From positions 1 to 34,750 of the forward strand of contig CBDUSL010000004.1 of NCBI GenBank assembly GCA_965370265.1: a stretch of 34,750 nt of DNA. Direction: 5' to 3'. The stretch's first letter is position 1. Every line of letters starts with the position of its first letter. Shown in pieces: positions 20,723-28,354 of this stretch. Origin of the DNA: CBDUSL01 sp965370265. GTDB lineage: Bacteria > Patescibacteriota > Patescibacteriia > JAXHNJ01. A program made the translations under genes and the position numbers. The notes below the pieces were generated by a model. That model saw nothing but the letters and a program-made list of their open reading frames with translations. It did no database searches and was not told the DNA's origin.

Positions 20723-21842
20723 TAGTCTTAGGCTTTAAAAAATAAGCGGCCATGTAAGTGGCAATAGGAATAGCCAGAGCCAAACCGATACTGCCGGCCA
20801 GGGTTCTTACAATTTCCGTGGCAATAACTTCATGGTTGATAACGCTTCCAAAAGAAAGAAAAGGAGGCTCTTTTATGGTAAACAAAATAAGTAAAGGCAG
20901 GGAGGCTCCCGCGTAAGCCAGAAATAAAGTATTAACCATGGATCCGAGATGAGACTTGCCGACTTTATATGTTCTTTTAAAAATTTCTCTTTTAGACAGA
21001 GACGGATCTGCTTTGATTATTTGTTCGGCCGCGGCAATCTGGCTGATTACAACATCATCCAAGACACCGATAGCCCCGATAATAATAGATGCCAAAAGAA
21101 GTCCTTTTAAATTAATAAAACTATGGCCGGACGAAATAAGAAATAAAGTTTCTTCCTGGGCCAATCCGGTTAACTTGGTAAGATTGGTGAATATTATCGA
21201 GAGAAGAGCAGTGGTAAGAAGGGCAATAATAATACTAACAACAGCCAGATGTGATTTTCTTTTTATGCCCTCTGTTAGGTAGATAATACATAAAAGTATA
21301 ATTAAAGATCCAATAATTGAAATAAACAAAGGACTGGCTCCGTTCATAATTTGAGGAATAATAAATTTCATAATCACCAAAAAACTAACGGCAAGAGCGA
21401 TTAAAGCCCTCAATCCCTTAAGGTGACCAATAACGATAATTACCAGTGCAAATAAAAAAGCGAGAAAGTATAGACTGCCCCGCCTGACGTAATCGTAAAT
21501 ATAATATCGTTCATTGCCTTCAAAGTCTAGAGTTTTTGACACCATCACCTTGTCACCAACTTTATATTCTTTGGCACTCAAAACTTCTATGTCGGAGATC
21601 CCATAAAAAATTACCTCCTTATCTTTCCAGTCATCGTTTAAGCCTTTTAATTTAACATCTTGCTGTTTATAAAAATCGCCCTGTTCATTGGATTTTTCTT
21701 GCTCTTCAATTATTTCGATTACTTCCGCTTCAAAGATATTTTCCTGGGGATTTAAATTTTCTTCAGCGGTATATTCTTGGGCCGAAGCTAAAAGAGGAAA
21801 GAAAAAAGTAAATATAATTAATGAAAAAATTATTTTTTTCAT
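20694..21842 (-). CDS. YibE/F family membrane protein
   Basis: 382 aa. A signal peptide (1-21, cut after ASA) leads an extracytoplasmic domain (about 22-120; EAEVIEIIEEQEK, GDKVMVSKTLDFEG), then about eight membrane helices with family motifs GHLKGLRALIALAVSF, LISSGHSFINLKGLLLASIIIGAIGVLDDV and SHLGSMVNTLFLAYAGASLPLL. This matches the YibE/F family, whose transport or enzymatic role is unknown. Its ATG overlaps the stop of a 47-aa ORF as ATGA, which suggests translational coupling. The C-terminus overlaps the PMT gene tail to tail. Confidence 0.9.
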   Translation of the reverse strand: MKKIIFSLIIFTFFFPLLASAQEYTAEENLNPQENIFEAEVIEIIEEQEKSNEQGDFYKQQDVKLKGLNDDWKDKEVIFYGISDIEVLSAKEYKVGDKVMVSKTLDFEGNERYYIYDYVRRGSLYFLAFLFALVIIVIGHLKGLRALIALAVSFLVIMKFIIPQIMNGASPLFISIIGSLIILLCIIYLTEGIKRKSHLAVVSIIIALLTTALLSIIFTNLTKLTGLAQEETLFLISSGHSFINLKGLLLASIIIGAIGVLDDVVISQIAAAEQIIKADPSLSKREIFKRTYKVGKSHLGSMVNTLFLAYAGASLPLLILFTIKEPPFLSFGSVINHEVIATEIVRTLAGSIGLALAIPIATYMAAYFLKPKTIKPLEGTRK

Positions 21843-21982
21843 GTGATGACTTTATCAATTTTAATTAACTTTTCATCATTTAAATAATAATTCCGATAGC
21901 TTGAATATTTATAATGAGTGTCGAATTTTTTTATTTTTATTTGCTTGAGAAGGTTTTTAACAATTCCTAGAAGGTTGGACAT
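21839..21982 (-). CDS. 47-aa ORF translationally coupled to yibE/F
   Basis: MSNLLGIVKNLLKQIKIKKF, then DTHYKYSSYRNYYLND and EKLIKIDKVIT. Basic, Tyr-rich, with an amphipathic N-terminal helix. It ends in ATGA, its TGA sharing bases with the yibE/F ATG. No family recognised and no good Shine-Dalgarno, so it could be a leader peptide or a small partner protein. The four-base overlap and protein-like composition are the case for it. Confidence 0.45.
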   Translation of the reverse strand: MSNLLGIVKNLLKQIKIKKFDTHYKYSSYRNYYLNDEKLIKIDKVIT

Positions 21983-22006
21983 TTTAATCTATTAATTCTT
22001 CGAGAA

Positions 22007-22064
22007 GGTTGGATCTCCTGATCCAACCAAGAATTTAGATAGTGCGGATCAGGAGATCCGCACT
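22007..22064. repeat. Pair of hairpins with mutually inverted cores
   Basis: GGTTGGATC-TCCT-GATCCAACC (22007-22028) and AGTGCGGATC-AGGA-GATCCGCACT (22041-22064). The 14-bp core GGATCTCCTGATCC of the first is the exact reverse complement of the core of the second, and the loops TCCT and AGGA are complementary. It lies downstream of the minus-strand thioredoxin-CcdA gene. Confidence 0.75.
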
Positions 22065-22135
22065 TCTCCAAGAAGATAAAGTTTTTATACAAGAAATTAT
22101 TTTACAAAAAATATATTTTCTTTAAAATCATTTTA

Positions 22136-23293
22136 TTAAGCAAACATGAGCCACTCGGGTTTAATAAGAAGGAGAGCTCCTAATAAGAAAATAATAAGAC
22201 CGCCAATCAGTTCGGAAAGCCGGGAATATTTACCCGTCAATCCAGTTGCCTTAACTGTCACCATGGCCACAGAAAAAATTATCATATCATCGAGCATAAA
22301 AACAAAAGTATAGCCGAAAATATAAAGATAGTGTTGCCATCTAGGTAGGTTGCTCAAAGCCAAAATTTGAGTATAGATTGCAGGCAAGCCGACCGAGCAA
22401 GCCAGTTCAATTAAATTTACGACAAAAGCCAGGACGACGATACCACCCAGGGCGTAGATAAACTTTTTGGACTCAACAATATTATTAATTCTCTCCATTA
22501 TTTTTTGCCGGCGGTCACCCTGAATAACCTTGCATTCTTCAGAACGTTTCTTCCAGAATTCTCTCAGATAATAAAAACCGACACCAAGAGCCAGTACCCC
22601 GATTGCAATCTGAACAATTCTAACATAACCGATAAATAGAAATAAGTTAAGCCAGGCGGTCATAAAGAGATAATAGACAACGGCTGAAGCGGCAATAAAG
22701 GTAAGGCCAATAGCCCACATATTTTTCCGGTTTTGCATGCCTAGTAAAGCACTGATTAAAAAAACCAGGACCCACATAGCGCAGGGGTTAAAGCCGTCCA
22801 CCGCTCCGATAATCAGAGTAAGAACAGGTAGGGAATATTTCATTAAATCAACTTCGCCGAAGAATGGAAGATTATAGGTTTTTTCTAAATAAATAGACGA
22901 ATTTGTATTTGTGTTTTGGTTTTGATTGGTGTTTGCGTTTACATTATTTTCAATTTGCTCAACTTTATAGTCAATAAAACTAATAATTGGAGTATCACCG
23001 ACTGAATATCCATTCCCCCAAATAAGCATGGGCACTCCGCGTTCATTATAAGGAATACCATTCTGTTCGCAATACTGATTAAAAAGAGCTGCATTTTCCG
23101 GATTCAAGTATACTTCTCTTTTTTCAAGATCAACTTTTTCTTTAAGATTTATACTTTCCATATATTCTTCGACTTTATCGCAGTGGGGACAGGAAAAACC
23201 ATAAAAAAATATTACCTTTTCCTTGGCCTGGGCCAGAAAAGGAATTGATATAAGAAATATTAAAAGGGGGATTAATAATAATTTTTTATTCAT
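22136..23293 (-). CDS. Thioredoxin/glutaredoxin - CcdA/DsbD-type membrane fusion
   Basis: 385 aa. Signal peptide (1-23). A thioredoxin-fold domain has C35-P-H-C38 (FFYGFSCPHCDKVEEYM). An Asn/Gln/Thr-rich linker (about 115-133) leads to a DsbD/CcdA-like membrane part: the first helix carries DGFNPCAMW (Cys171) and a later one ELACSVGLPAIY, the Cys pair that relays electrons across the membrane. It probably passes reducing power from cytosolic thioredoxin to extracytoplasmic disulfides, with its own output domain at the N-terminus. Its start overlaps the UPF0251 gene by 8 bp, so regulator and redox protein are one operon. Confidence 0.85.
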   Translation of the reverse strand: MNKKLLLIPLLIFLISIPFLAQAKEKVIFFYGFSCPHCDKVEEYMESINLKEKVDLEKREVYLNPENAALFNQYCEQNGIPYNERGVPMLIWGNGYSVGDTPIISFIDYKVEQIENNVNANTNQNQNTNTNSSIYLEKTYNLPFFGEVDLMKYSLPVLTLIIGAVDGFNPCAMWVLVFLISALLGMQNRKNMWAIGLTFIAASAVVYYLFMTAWLNLFLFIGYVRIVQIAIGVLALGVGFYYLREFWKKRSEECKVIQGDRRQKIMERINNIVESKKFIYALGGIVVLAFVVNLIELACSVGLPAIYTQILALSNLPRWQHYLYIFGYTFVFMLDDMIIFSVAMVTVKATGLTGKYSRLSELIGGLIIFLLGALLLIKPEWLMFA

Positions 23294-23561
23294 GAATTGA
23301 AATTGCCTTTCCTTCGGTTATTGCTTTTGTGATTTTTTTATAGGCAGAAGACAATATACGCTGAAAAGTGCTCTGCGAAGTATTCATTGCCTTCGCTGCT
23401 TGTTCCTGAGAAAGGTTTTTTGTATTTTTTAATCTTAAAGCTTCGACTTCTTCCCGGGTAAGTTTAATAATTTCAAGACGCCTCATCGGCACTCCCTGAG
23501 GTTTAAAAAAGTTAGTTCTTGGCCGAAATCGTATTCTACGGCATAATCTGGGTCTGGGCAT
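23286..23561 (-). CDS. UPF0251 (DUF134) predicted DNA-binding regulator
   Basis: 91 aa. N-terminal MPRPRLCRRIRFRPRTNFFKP and the helix-turn-helix KNLSQEQAAKAMNTSQSTFQRILSSAYKKI match the UPF0251/DUF134 family of small predicted regulators; sigma-4-like HTH. These proteins often sit near DUF5320, NifX/NifB-like and permease genes, as here. A promoter TGGACA-17-TATAAA (23597-23569) lies 7 nt before ATG, so the mRNA is probably leaderless, and a quasi-palindrome overlaps that promoter. The regulated ligand is unknown. Confidence 0.88.
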   Translation of the reverse strand: MPRPRLCRRIRFRPRTNFFKPQGVPMRRLEIIKLTREEVEALRLKNTKNLSQEQAAKAMNTSQSTFQRILSSAYKKITKAITEGKAISIHE

Positions 23562-23568
23562 ATGTATA

Positions 23569-23601
23569 TTTATATCAACATTTTGGGTAAATGTCCAATA
23601 T
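23569..23601 (-). promoter_or_regulatory. Promoter and candidate operator of the UPF0251 operon
   Basis: Minus strand: -35 TGGACA (23597-23592), 17 nt, -10 TATAAA (23574-23569), 7 nt before ATG. The + strand box GGGTAAATGTCCAATAT (23585-23601) covers the -35 and is partly palindromic; it resembles GGGCATTTACCCAATAT at 24030-24046. Confidence 0.5.
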
Positions 23602-23678
23602 AAAAGAAGGCCCCCTGCTAAAGGGTCTCCTGCCCCAAAGGGGTCCCGTTGGGGCAGGGAAACAAGAGGCCTTCTTTT
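23602..23678 (-). terminator. Composite terminator with a second palindrome in its loop
   Basis: Outer stem AAAAGAAGGCC (23602-23612) with GGCCTTCTTTT (23668-23678) gives a T run on the minus strand. The loop holds a further strong hairpin, CCTGCCCCAA with TTGGGGCAGG. It ends the DUF5320 transcript before the UPF0251 promoter. Confidence 0.75.
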
Positions 23679-23965
23679 TATTTACTTTTTTTGGGCTTGA
23701 GGGCTTGAAGATCTTGCTCAATCATTTTCAATTCTTCTTTTAGCATCTCTTTTTCGTCTTTTAAAGCTTCAAGTTCGTTATCTTGAGTCCAGTCTTGGAC
23801 CGGGTAAGCTGCTTGGCGTCTTGAGCCAAAGCCGAAACCACGGCCGAAACCTTGTCTTGCCCCACGCCCTGTACCTCGGCGATAACCGGCTCCGCAGGGG
23901 CCAGAGCCCCATCCAGCGCCGGGACCACCGCCCCAGACGGGACCTTGTCCGTTAAAACCTGGCAT
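23678..23965 (-). CDS. DUF5320 family protein
   Basis: 95 aa. The N-terminal half is Gly/Arg-rich (MPGFNGQGPVWGGGPGAGW, SGPCGAGYRRGTGRGARQG), and the C-terminal third is a charged coiled coil (ELEALKDEKEMLKEELKMIEQDLQAL). This is the DUF5320 layout. Function is unknown; genes of this type are found beside NifX/NifB-like proteins and UPF0251 regulators, as here. An AAGGA site lies 11 nt upstream. It is divergent from the permease operon and shares its upstream region. Confidence 0.85.
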   Translation of the reverse strand: MPGFNGQGPVWGGGPGAGWGSGPCGAGYRRGTGRGARQGFGRGFGFGSRRQAAYPVQDWTQDNELEALKDEKEMLKEELKMIEQDLQALKPKKSK

Positions 23966-24029
23966 ATATTTTTTTCCTTATTAATTTAATATTATTTGTT
24001 ATCCCGACCTTTATTGTGGATAACTTTTC

Positions 24030-24046
24030 GGGCATTTACCCAATAT
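24030..24046. promoter_or_regulatory. Candidate operator shared by the DUF5320 and permease units
   Basis: GGGCATTTACCCAATAT, a GGG-N6-CCC quasi-palindrome with the same AATAT extension as the box at 23585-23601. It lies between divergent DUF5320 and permease genes. The likely binder, UPF0251, is inference. Confidence 0.4.
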
Positions 24047-24064
24047 TAGCGTAAAAATATTTTG

Positions 24065-24093
24065 TTGACTTATTATGAGTATATACCCATAAT
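24065..24093 (+). promoter_or_regulatory. Promoter of the half-permease operon
   Basis: -35 TTGACT (24065-24070), 17 nt, -10 CATAAT (24088-24093); leader about 83 nt. A second TATAAT occurs at about 24150. Confidence 0.55.
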
Positions 24094-24182
24094 TAATTAT
24101 AGCTTTTATAAACATTATGTCAAGAATTAGATAAGCTTATTAAGTCGTATAATATTCATTTTTAAGGTATTATAAATATTGT

Positions 24183-24611
24183 ATGGAAAAAACAAAAATA
24201 ATAGATGCGGGAAAACAGCTTGTAAATATGATAAAGATGTCAGTGCCTATTATTCTTGGTGTTGTCTTGTTAGTCGGCTTGGTAAGTAAAGCCATTCCCC
24301 AGTCTTTTTATTCTAATTTATTTACGGGAATAAATGCCATCGATGCATTTATTGGTAGTGCTATAGGCAGTATCGCGGCCGGGAGTCCAATCACCAGCTA
24401 TATCATTGGTTCGGAATTGCTTAATAACGGAGTCAGTTTAGTGGCGGTGGTTGCTTTTATTCTGGCTTGGGTCACCGTGGGGGTGGTTCAGTTTCCGGCT
24501 GAAAGTTTGATGCTAGGCCGCAAATTCGCCCTGGCCCGGAATATTACTTCCTTTGTTACGGCTATTATTATTTCTTTATTAACGGTTGGGACGGTATGGT
24601 TAATCCAATAA
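24183..24611 (+). CDS. Half-size permease, first subunit (ArsP/DUF318-like)
   Basis: 142 aa with four hydrophobic helices. The Gly/Ser-rich GSAIGSIAAGSPITSYIIGSELLNNG motif and the hydrophobic layout resemble one half of the permease family annotated as DUF318/ArsP-like. A helix ending FPAESLMLGRKFALARN follows. It overlaps the next gene, which looks like the other half, by 16 bp in a different frame, so the two probably assemble as a heterodimer. The substrate is unknown; metal or metalloid export is by family only. Confidence 0.7.
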   Translation: MEKTKIIDAGKQLVNMIKMSVPIILGVVLLVGLVSKAIPQSFYSNLFTGINAIDAFIGSAIGSIAAGSPITSYIIGSELLNNGVSLVAVVAFILAWVTVGVVQFPAESLMLGRKFALARNITSFVTAIIISLLTVGTVWLIQ

Positions 24612-25123
24612 AAAAAATAAAAGATCGAATCGGAGCTAACTGGTTTTTTTTGATTTTAGTTATTCTGGCATATTTTATAATTACTCTTTTTAATTTAGAG
24701 CTTCTAAAAGAATCACTTTTGGCTTCCTGGAATATTTTTAAAGAAGTAATCCCTGTCGTTTTTTTGGTCTTCTTTTTGGTTTTTGTTTTTAATTTATTAT
24801 TTTCCCCTGACAAAATTATTAAATATCTAGGCGAATCTTCAGGAATAAAGGGCTGGATAATTTCTGTTGTCTTTGGCGTTCTTTCTTCCGGCCCGATTTA
24901 TATGTGGTATCCGCTTCTTAAAGATTTAAAAAGCAAGGGAATGAGAGATGCCTATATCACCGCTTTTCTTTATAACCGGGCGGTAAAAATTCCCCTGCTT
25001 TCTATGATGGTTTTTTACTTTGGCTGGCTTTTAGTTATAGTATTAAATTTTTATATGATAATATTTTCCGTTATTAACGGATATGTAGTAGAAAAAATAA
25101 TTAAAAGAAAGGAACAAATATGA
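24596..25123 (+). CDS. Half-size permease, second subunit (ArsP/DUF318-like)
   Basis: 175 aa with about four or five helices. It contains FGVLSSGPIYMWYPLLKDLKSKGMRDAYITAFLYNRAVKIPLL, comparable with the G-S-G-P repeat of the partner (AAGSPITSYIIG). The inverted-repeat halves normally lie in one polypeptide of this permease family; here they are split. The start overlaps the first subunit by 16 bp and the stop overlaps the NifX-like start as ATGA, so all three are translationally coupled. Confidence 0.7.
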   Translation: MVNPIKKIKDRIGANWFFLILVILAYFIITLFNLELLKESLLASWNIFKEVIPVVFLVFFLVFVFNLLFSPDKIIKYLGESSGIKGWIISVVFGVLSSGPIYMWYPLLKDLKSKGMRDAYITAFLYNRAVKIPLLSMMVFYFGWLLVIVLNFYMIIFSVINGYVVEKIIKRKEQI

Positions 25124-25425
25124 AAATTGCTATTGCTAGTTTAGAAAAAAAAGAAGATGCGAAAGTTTCCAATCAAGCCGGACGAGCTCCTCATTATTTA
25201 ATTTTTAATGAAGAGGGGGAGATGTTAGAGACTTGGGATAATGTTTTTGCCAAAGGCGGCGGCGGAGCAGGCTTCGCAGTTGTTGATGCGATGAAAGAAA
25301 AGGGTATTAAGATTATTATTGCCGGGAAGTTCGGGCAAAATATGATTGGAGCCATGGATTCAGCCGGAATTAAATATTACGAAAAAGACGGCCTAGCTAA
25401 AGAAGCGGCAAAAGAGGTAAAATAA
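25120..25425 (+). CDS. NifX/NifB-C-type (dinitrogenase Fe-Mo cofactor biosynthesis) domain protein
   Basis: 101 aa, one RNase H-like NifX/NafY domain: KIAIASLEKKEDAKVSNQAGRAPHYLIF, GGGGAGFAVVDAMKEKGIKIIIAGKFGQNMIGAMDSAGIKYYE. In nitrogen fixers such domains carry Fe-S or Fe-Mo cofactor precursors; stand-alone copies are widespread and of unclear role. No nitrogenase gene is here. It overlaps the permease gene by 4 bp, linking a cofactor- or metal-binding protein to transport. Confidence 0.88.
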   Translation: MKIAIASLEKKEDAKVSNQAGRAPHYLIFNEEGEMLETWDNVFAKGGGGAGFAVVDAMKEKGIKIIIAGKFGQNMIGAMDSAGIKYYEKDGLAKEAAKEVK

Positions 25426-25431
25426 AAGTCT

Positions 25432-25908
25432 TTACTTTTTTCTCCTGGTTTTTAATTCTAGCATTTTAATTCCGTTTTTTCGTAAAAGGGCTGCAAAAAC
25501 ACCGTAGCCTTTTTTCTTTTTCCCCTTGAACGAACCGTCATATATAGTGCCACAGCCGCAGGAAGGACTGCCTGATTTAAGAATAACTTTTTTAATCTTA
25601 TTTTTTTTAATTGTTTCTAAAGCTTTTTTGGCTCCTTTAATATAAATATTAGTGTACTCTTTACCGTCTGAACCGATTATTTTTGCTTTTTTGTTCAAAA
25701 CATCAAAACCGTCGCCGCCAATAATTTCACAAGCCGGGCGAGGAGTAGGAAGGCCTGCTAATTGTTCAGGACAAAGAGCAGTATATTCTTTGTCTTTTAT
25801 TATACCTAAAACATCTTTTGATTTTTTTGATTTTCCGTTCCAGCGGCAAGGAACACCCGTCAGGCAAGCGCTGACGCCATAATGGCTTTTGGTTTTTTTA
25901 GAAGGCAT
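25432..25908 (-). CDS. DUF523 family protein
   Basis: 158 aa from ATG 25908. Motifs of DUF523: GVSACLTGVPCRWNGKSK, ALCPEQLAGLPTPRPACEI, ILKSGSPSCGCGTIYDGSF and GYGVFAALLRKNGI, with several conserved Cys that suggest metal or Fe-S binding. Function unknown. The N-terminal extension possible from TTG 25932 is less likely, since a TATAAT lies only 6 nt before that TTG. Convergent with the NifX-like gene, 6 bp apart. Confidence 0.9.
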   Translation of the reverse strand: MPSKKTKSHYGVSACLTGVPCRWNGKSKKSKDVLGIIKDKEYTALCPEQLAGLPTPRPACEIIGGDGFDVLNKKAKIIGSDGKEYTNIYIKGAKKALETIKKNKIKKVILKSGSPSCGCGTIYDGSFKGKKKKGYGVFAALLRKNGIKMLELKTRRKK

Positions 25909-25998
25909 ATACTTATTATTAAAGTTGATCAATTAAATTATAGCAGAAATATTTTTTTAAAAAAGGAGCCTAAAGACCCTCATATAATTTTTTTGCAT

Positions 25999-26027
25999 TT
26001 GACCAAAACCATAATTTAAAAGATAAT
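25999..26027 (+). promoter_or_regulatory. Promoter giving a near-leaderless lgt mRNA
   Basis: -35 TTGACC (25999-26004), 17 nt, -10 GATAAT (26022-26027); ATG is 7 nt further on. Confidence 0.7.
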
Positions 26028-26034
26028 TACTATA

Positions 26035-26826
26035 ATGTTTTATCATGATATTAATCCGATCTTAGGCACTATAGGTCCAGTTAAAATATATTGGTACGGA
26101 ATATTATTTGTTATTGGTCTTTTACTTTATGTTTTTCTTACTCGCTGGATTTTTAAACGCAGTGAACTTTCGGTCAAGAAACTGGAAACTCTTTTTGTTT
26201 ATTTATTCTTTGGTTTTTTAATCGGGGCCAGGCTTGGCCATGTCTTTTTTTATCAATGGGGTTATTATTCAAAAAATATCGGTGATATTGTTAAAGTCTG
26301 GGAGGGCGGCCTTAATAGTCACGGGGCAACAATCGGACTTTTAGCCGCTTACTTTTTATTTTATTTTATTTCAAAAAAGAAAAATCCGGAATTTATATTT
26401 TATAAATATTCTGATTTATTGGTTATTGCTATTCCGGTTGTCGCCATGATGGTGAGAATAGGTAATTTTATTAATGCGGAAGTATTAGGGCGGGCGACAA
26501 GTTTACCTTGGGGAGTAATTTATGAAGGGCTTGGCCAAAGCATTGCCCGTCACCCGGTCCAGATTTATGAAGCTCTGATGGCTTTAGTGATATTTTTAGT
26601 ATTGTTCTCTGTTTATTTAAACAAACAAACAAAGCCTTACTTCCTTACTTTTTCATTTTTTATCCTTTATTTTGGCACAAGATTTACAATAGAGTTTTTT
26701 AAAGAATATCAGGTGCTTGACGCAAGCGGAACCTGGAGTCTGGGGATGACTATGGGACAGGTTCTTTCTGTTATTCCTATTATTGTATCTTTGGTGTATT
26801 TTATTTATTTTTATCCGAGAAAATAG
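26035..26826 (+). CDS. lgt: Prolipoprotein diacylglyceryl transferase
   Basis: 263 aa, seven membrane helices. Lgt motifs: IYWYGILFVIGLL, GARLGHVFFY, VWEGGLNSHGATIG (catalytic His-Gly), the signature RIGNFINAEVLGR and RHPVQIYEAL. It moves diacylglycerol from phosphatidylglycerol to the lipobox Cys of prolipoproteins. No Shine-Dalgarno; the promoter is 7 nt before ATG. Present as a single gene between unrelated units. Confidence 0.96.
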   Translation: MFYHDINPILGTIGPVKIYWYGILFVIGLLLYVFLTRWIFKRSELSVKKLETLFVYLFFGFLIGARLGHVFFYQWGYYSKNIGDIVKVWEGGLNSHGATIGLLAAYFLFYFISKKKNPEFIFYKYSDLLVIAIPVVAMMVRIGNFINAEVLGRATSLPWGVIYEGLGQSIARHPVQIYEALMALVIFLVLFSVYLNKQTKPYFLTFSFFILYFGTRFTIEFFKEYQVLDASGTWSLGMTMGQVLSVIPIIVSLVYFIYFYPRK

Positions 26827-26876
26827 TAATACAAAAAAATAACCTTTTTAAAAAAGAGTATTTTTTTATTAAATAG

Positions 26877-28190
26877 TTATAAAACCGTTTCAGCCGCTTT
26901 TATAATTGGATAAACAATTGGCGAAGCGGTAAGAAGAGGATGAGTGCCTACTTGTAAAAGAATTAAATCACTGACAGTCATTTCCTTCTGGATGGCTAGA
27001 CCAACAATGTTTATTATTTCGCCGACACTTTTAGGGCCCATGATTTGCCCGCCGATTATTTTTTTTGAAGTTTTATCAAAAATAAGTTTTGTAGCAATAG
27101 GTTGGGTATTTGGCAATGAACCAGGATGGTGACAAGGAGTTTCGGCGCTCCCTATTAAAATATTTAGCTTTTCTTTTTCCGCCAGGCATTTGTTGTAACC
27201 AGTTGCGGCTAAAGTTAAATTGCCTAAACATGTAGAGAAAATACTGACTACCCCATCATTCTTTATCTTGTTTATAAAAAGATTAGAACCGGCAATACGC
27301 CCTTCATAACAAGCCGTTGAAGCCAACATAGCGGGAACGGGTTTTTTAGTGAGAGAATCTTTTTTTAAGGCACAATCCCCGATAGCAAAAATATTAGAAT
27401 CACTCGTTTGCATATATTCATCTACTTCAATGCTTTTATTTTCTGTGATTTCCAAGCCCGATTTTTCCGCTAAATTAATTTCAGGTTGGGCCCCAACAGA
27501 TAAAATAATAATATCAGCGGGGATTTTTTTACCGTTTTTAAAAATTACTTCATTCCCCCTTATTTCTTTAATCTGAGCATTCGTGTAAATATTTATACCC
27601 TTTTCTTTTAATTCGTTTTCTGCCGCTTGGGCAAATTCTTGGTCAAAAGCAAGACCTAGGCATCTATTAAGTACTTCTACAATAGTAATGTTTTTATCTT
27701 TTAAAACCGATAATTCTTCTGCGATTTCCATGCCGATGAAACCGCCGCCAATAATTACAATATTTTTTGCTTTTAGAATTTCTTCTCTTAGTTTATTTAA
27801 ATAGTTGCAGTCTTTTTTTATCAGCCAATGTTTATTTTCATCAAAACCTTTGATCGATATAATTTTCGGGTTTGAACCAGTGGCCAGGATTAATTTTTCG
27901 TATTCTATTTTTTCTGTTTTAAGATTAATCGTTTTATTTTCTCTGTTAATTTCAGAAACTTCGCCGACAATAAGTTTTATGTTATTATCTGATAGAACTG
28001 TGTCAGGAATAGTATTTTTTTCCACTGAATCAAGACGACAAAAAATATAAGGAATGCCGCAAGGAATGGGGTTTAATTTTGTTTTACGGATAAGAACAAT
28101 TTTTTTATCCGGATTATTTTTTCTGGCCGTTAAAGCTACGACTACTCCCCCCGGTCCGCCGCCAATAATTAAAATGTCACTTTTTTTCAT
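26877..28190 (-). CDS. FAD-dependent pyridine nucleotide-disulfide oxidoreductase (NADH oxidase/CoA-disulfide reductase type)
   Basis: 437 aa. FAD site GGGPGG (10-15), redox Cys44 in PIPCGIPYIF, NAD site VIIGGGFIGMEIAEE (near 145-160), FAD site IFAIGDCA (near 270) and a C-terminal dimerisation domain. The single Cys at PCGIPY is typical of NADH oxidase, CoA-disulfide and polysulfide reductases. It starts 16 nt after the FeoB-associated small gene, so it is last in the iron operon; a role in iron reduction or in defence against oxidation is inferred from that place. Confidence 0.85.
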   Translation of the reverse strand: MKKSDILIIGGGPGGVVVALTARKNNPDKKIVLIRKTKLNPIPCGIPYIFCRLDSVEKNTIPDTVLSDNNIKLIVGEVSEINRENKTINLKTEKIEYEKLILATGSNPKIISIKGFDENKHWLIKKDCNYLNKLREEILKAKNIVIIGGGFIGMEIAEELSVLKDKNITIVEVLNRCLGLAFDQEFAQAAENELKEKGINIYTNAQIKEIRGNEVIFKNGKKIPADIIILSVGAQPEINLAEKSGLEITENKSIEVDEYMQTSDSNIFAIGDCALKKDSLTKKPVPAMLASTACYEGRIAGSNLFINKIKNDGVVSIFSTCLGNLTLAATGYNKCLAEKEKLNILIGSAETPCHHPGSLPNTQPIATKLIFDKTSKKIIGGQIMGPKSVGEIINIVGLAIQKEMTVSDLILLQVGTHPLLTASPIVYPIIKAAETVL

Positions 28191-28206
28191 AAATATTTAT
28201 AATTAA

Positions 28207-28353
28207 TTATTTCTTAATATTTTGCTTGTCACACTTGGAAGCAAAAGGGCAGCTTTGGCACTCGCCCTTTTTTTGTTTTAAAGATTTTTTTATAAACAAA
28301 ATAAAAATAGTGATAGCCAATAATCCAATGATGTAAAAAATGATGTTACTCAT
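28207..28353 (-). CDS. FeoB-associated Cys-rich membrane protein
   Basis: 48 aa: one N-terminal membrane helix (NIIFYIIGLLAITIFILFI), a Lys-rich stretch, then CQSCPFASKC, three Cys in C-x2-C-x5-C spacing. This is the plan of the FeoB-associated Cys-rich proteins (sometimes called FeoC-like in other phyla, but unrelated to proteobacterial FeoC). It starts 1 nt after the feoB stop, so it is surely co-translated. It may pass Fe(II) or electrons to or from FeoB; inference. Confidence 0.85.
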   Translation of the reverse strand: MSNIIFYIIGLLAITIFILFIKKSLKQKKGECQSCPFASKCDKQNIKK

Positions 28354-28354
28354 A

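Noticed and set aside
25120..25425. Nitrogen fixation
   Set aside because: A NifX/NifB-C-type domain alone is common outside nitrogen fixers and no nif structural gene is present.
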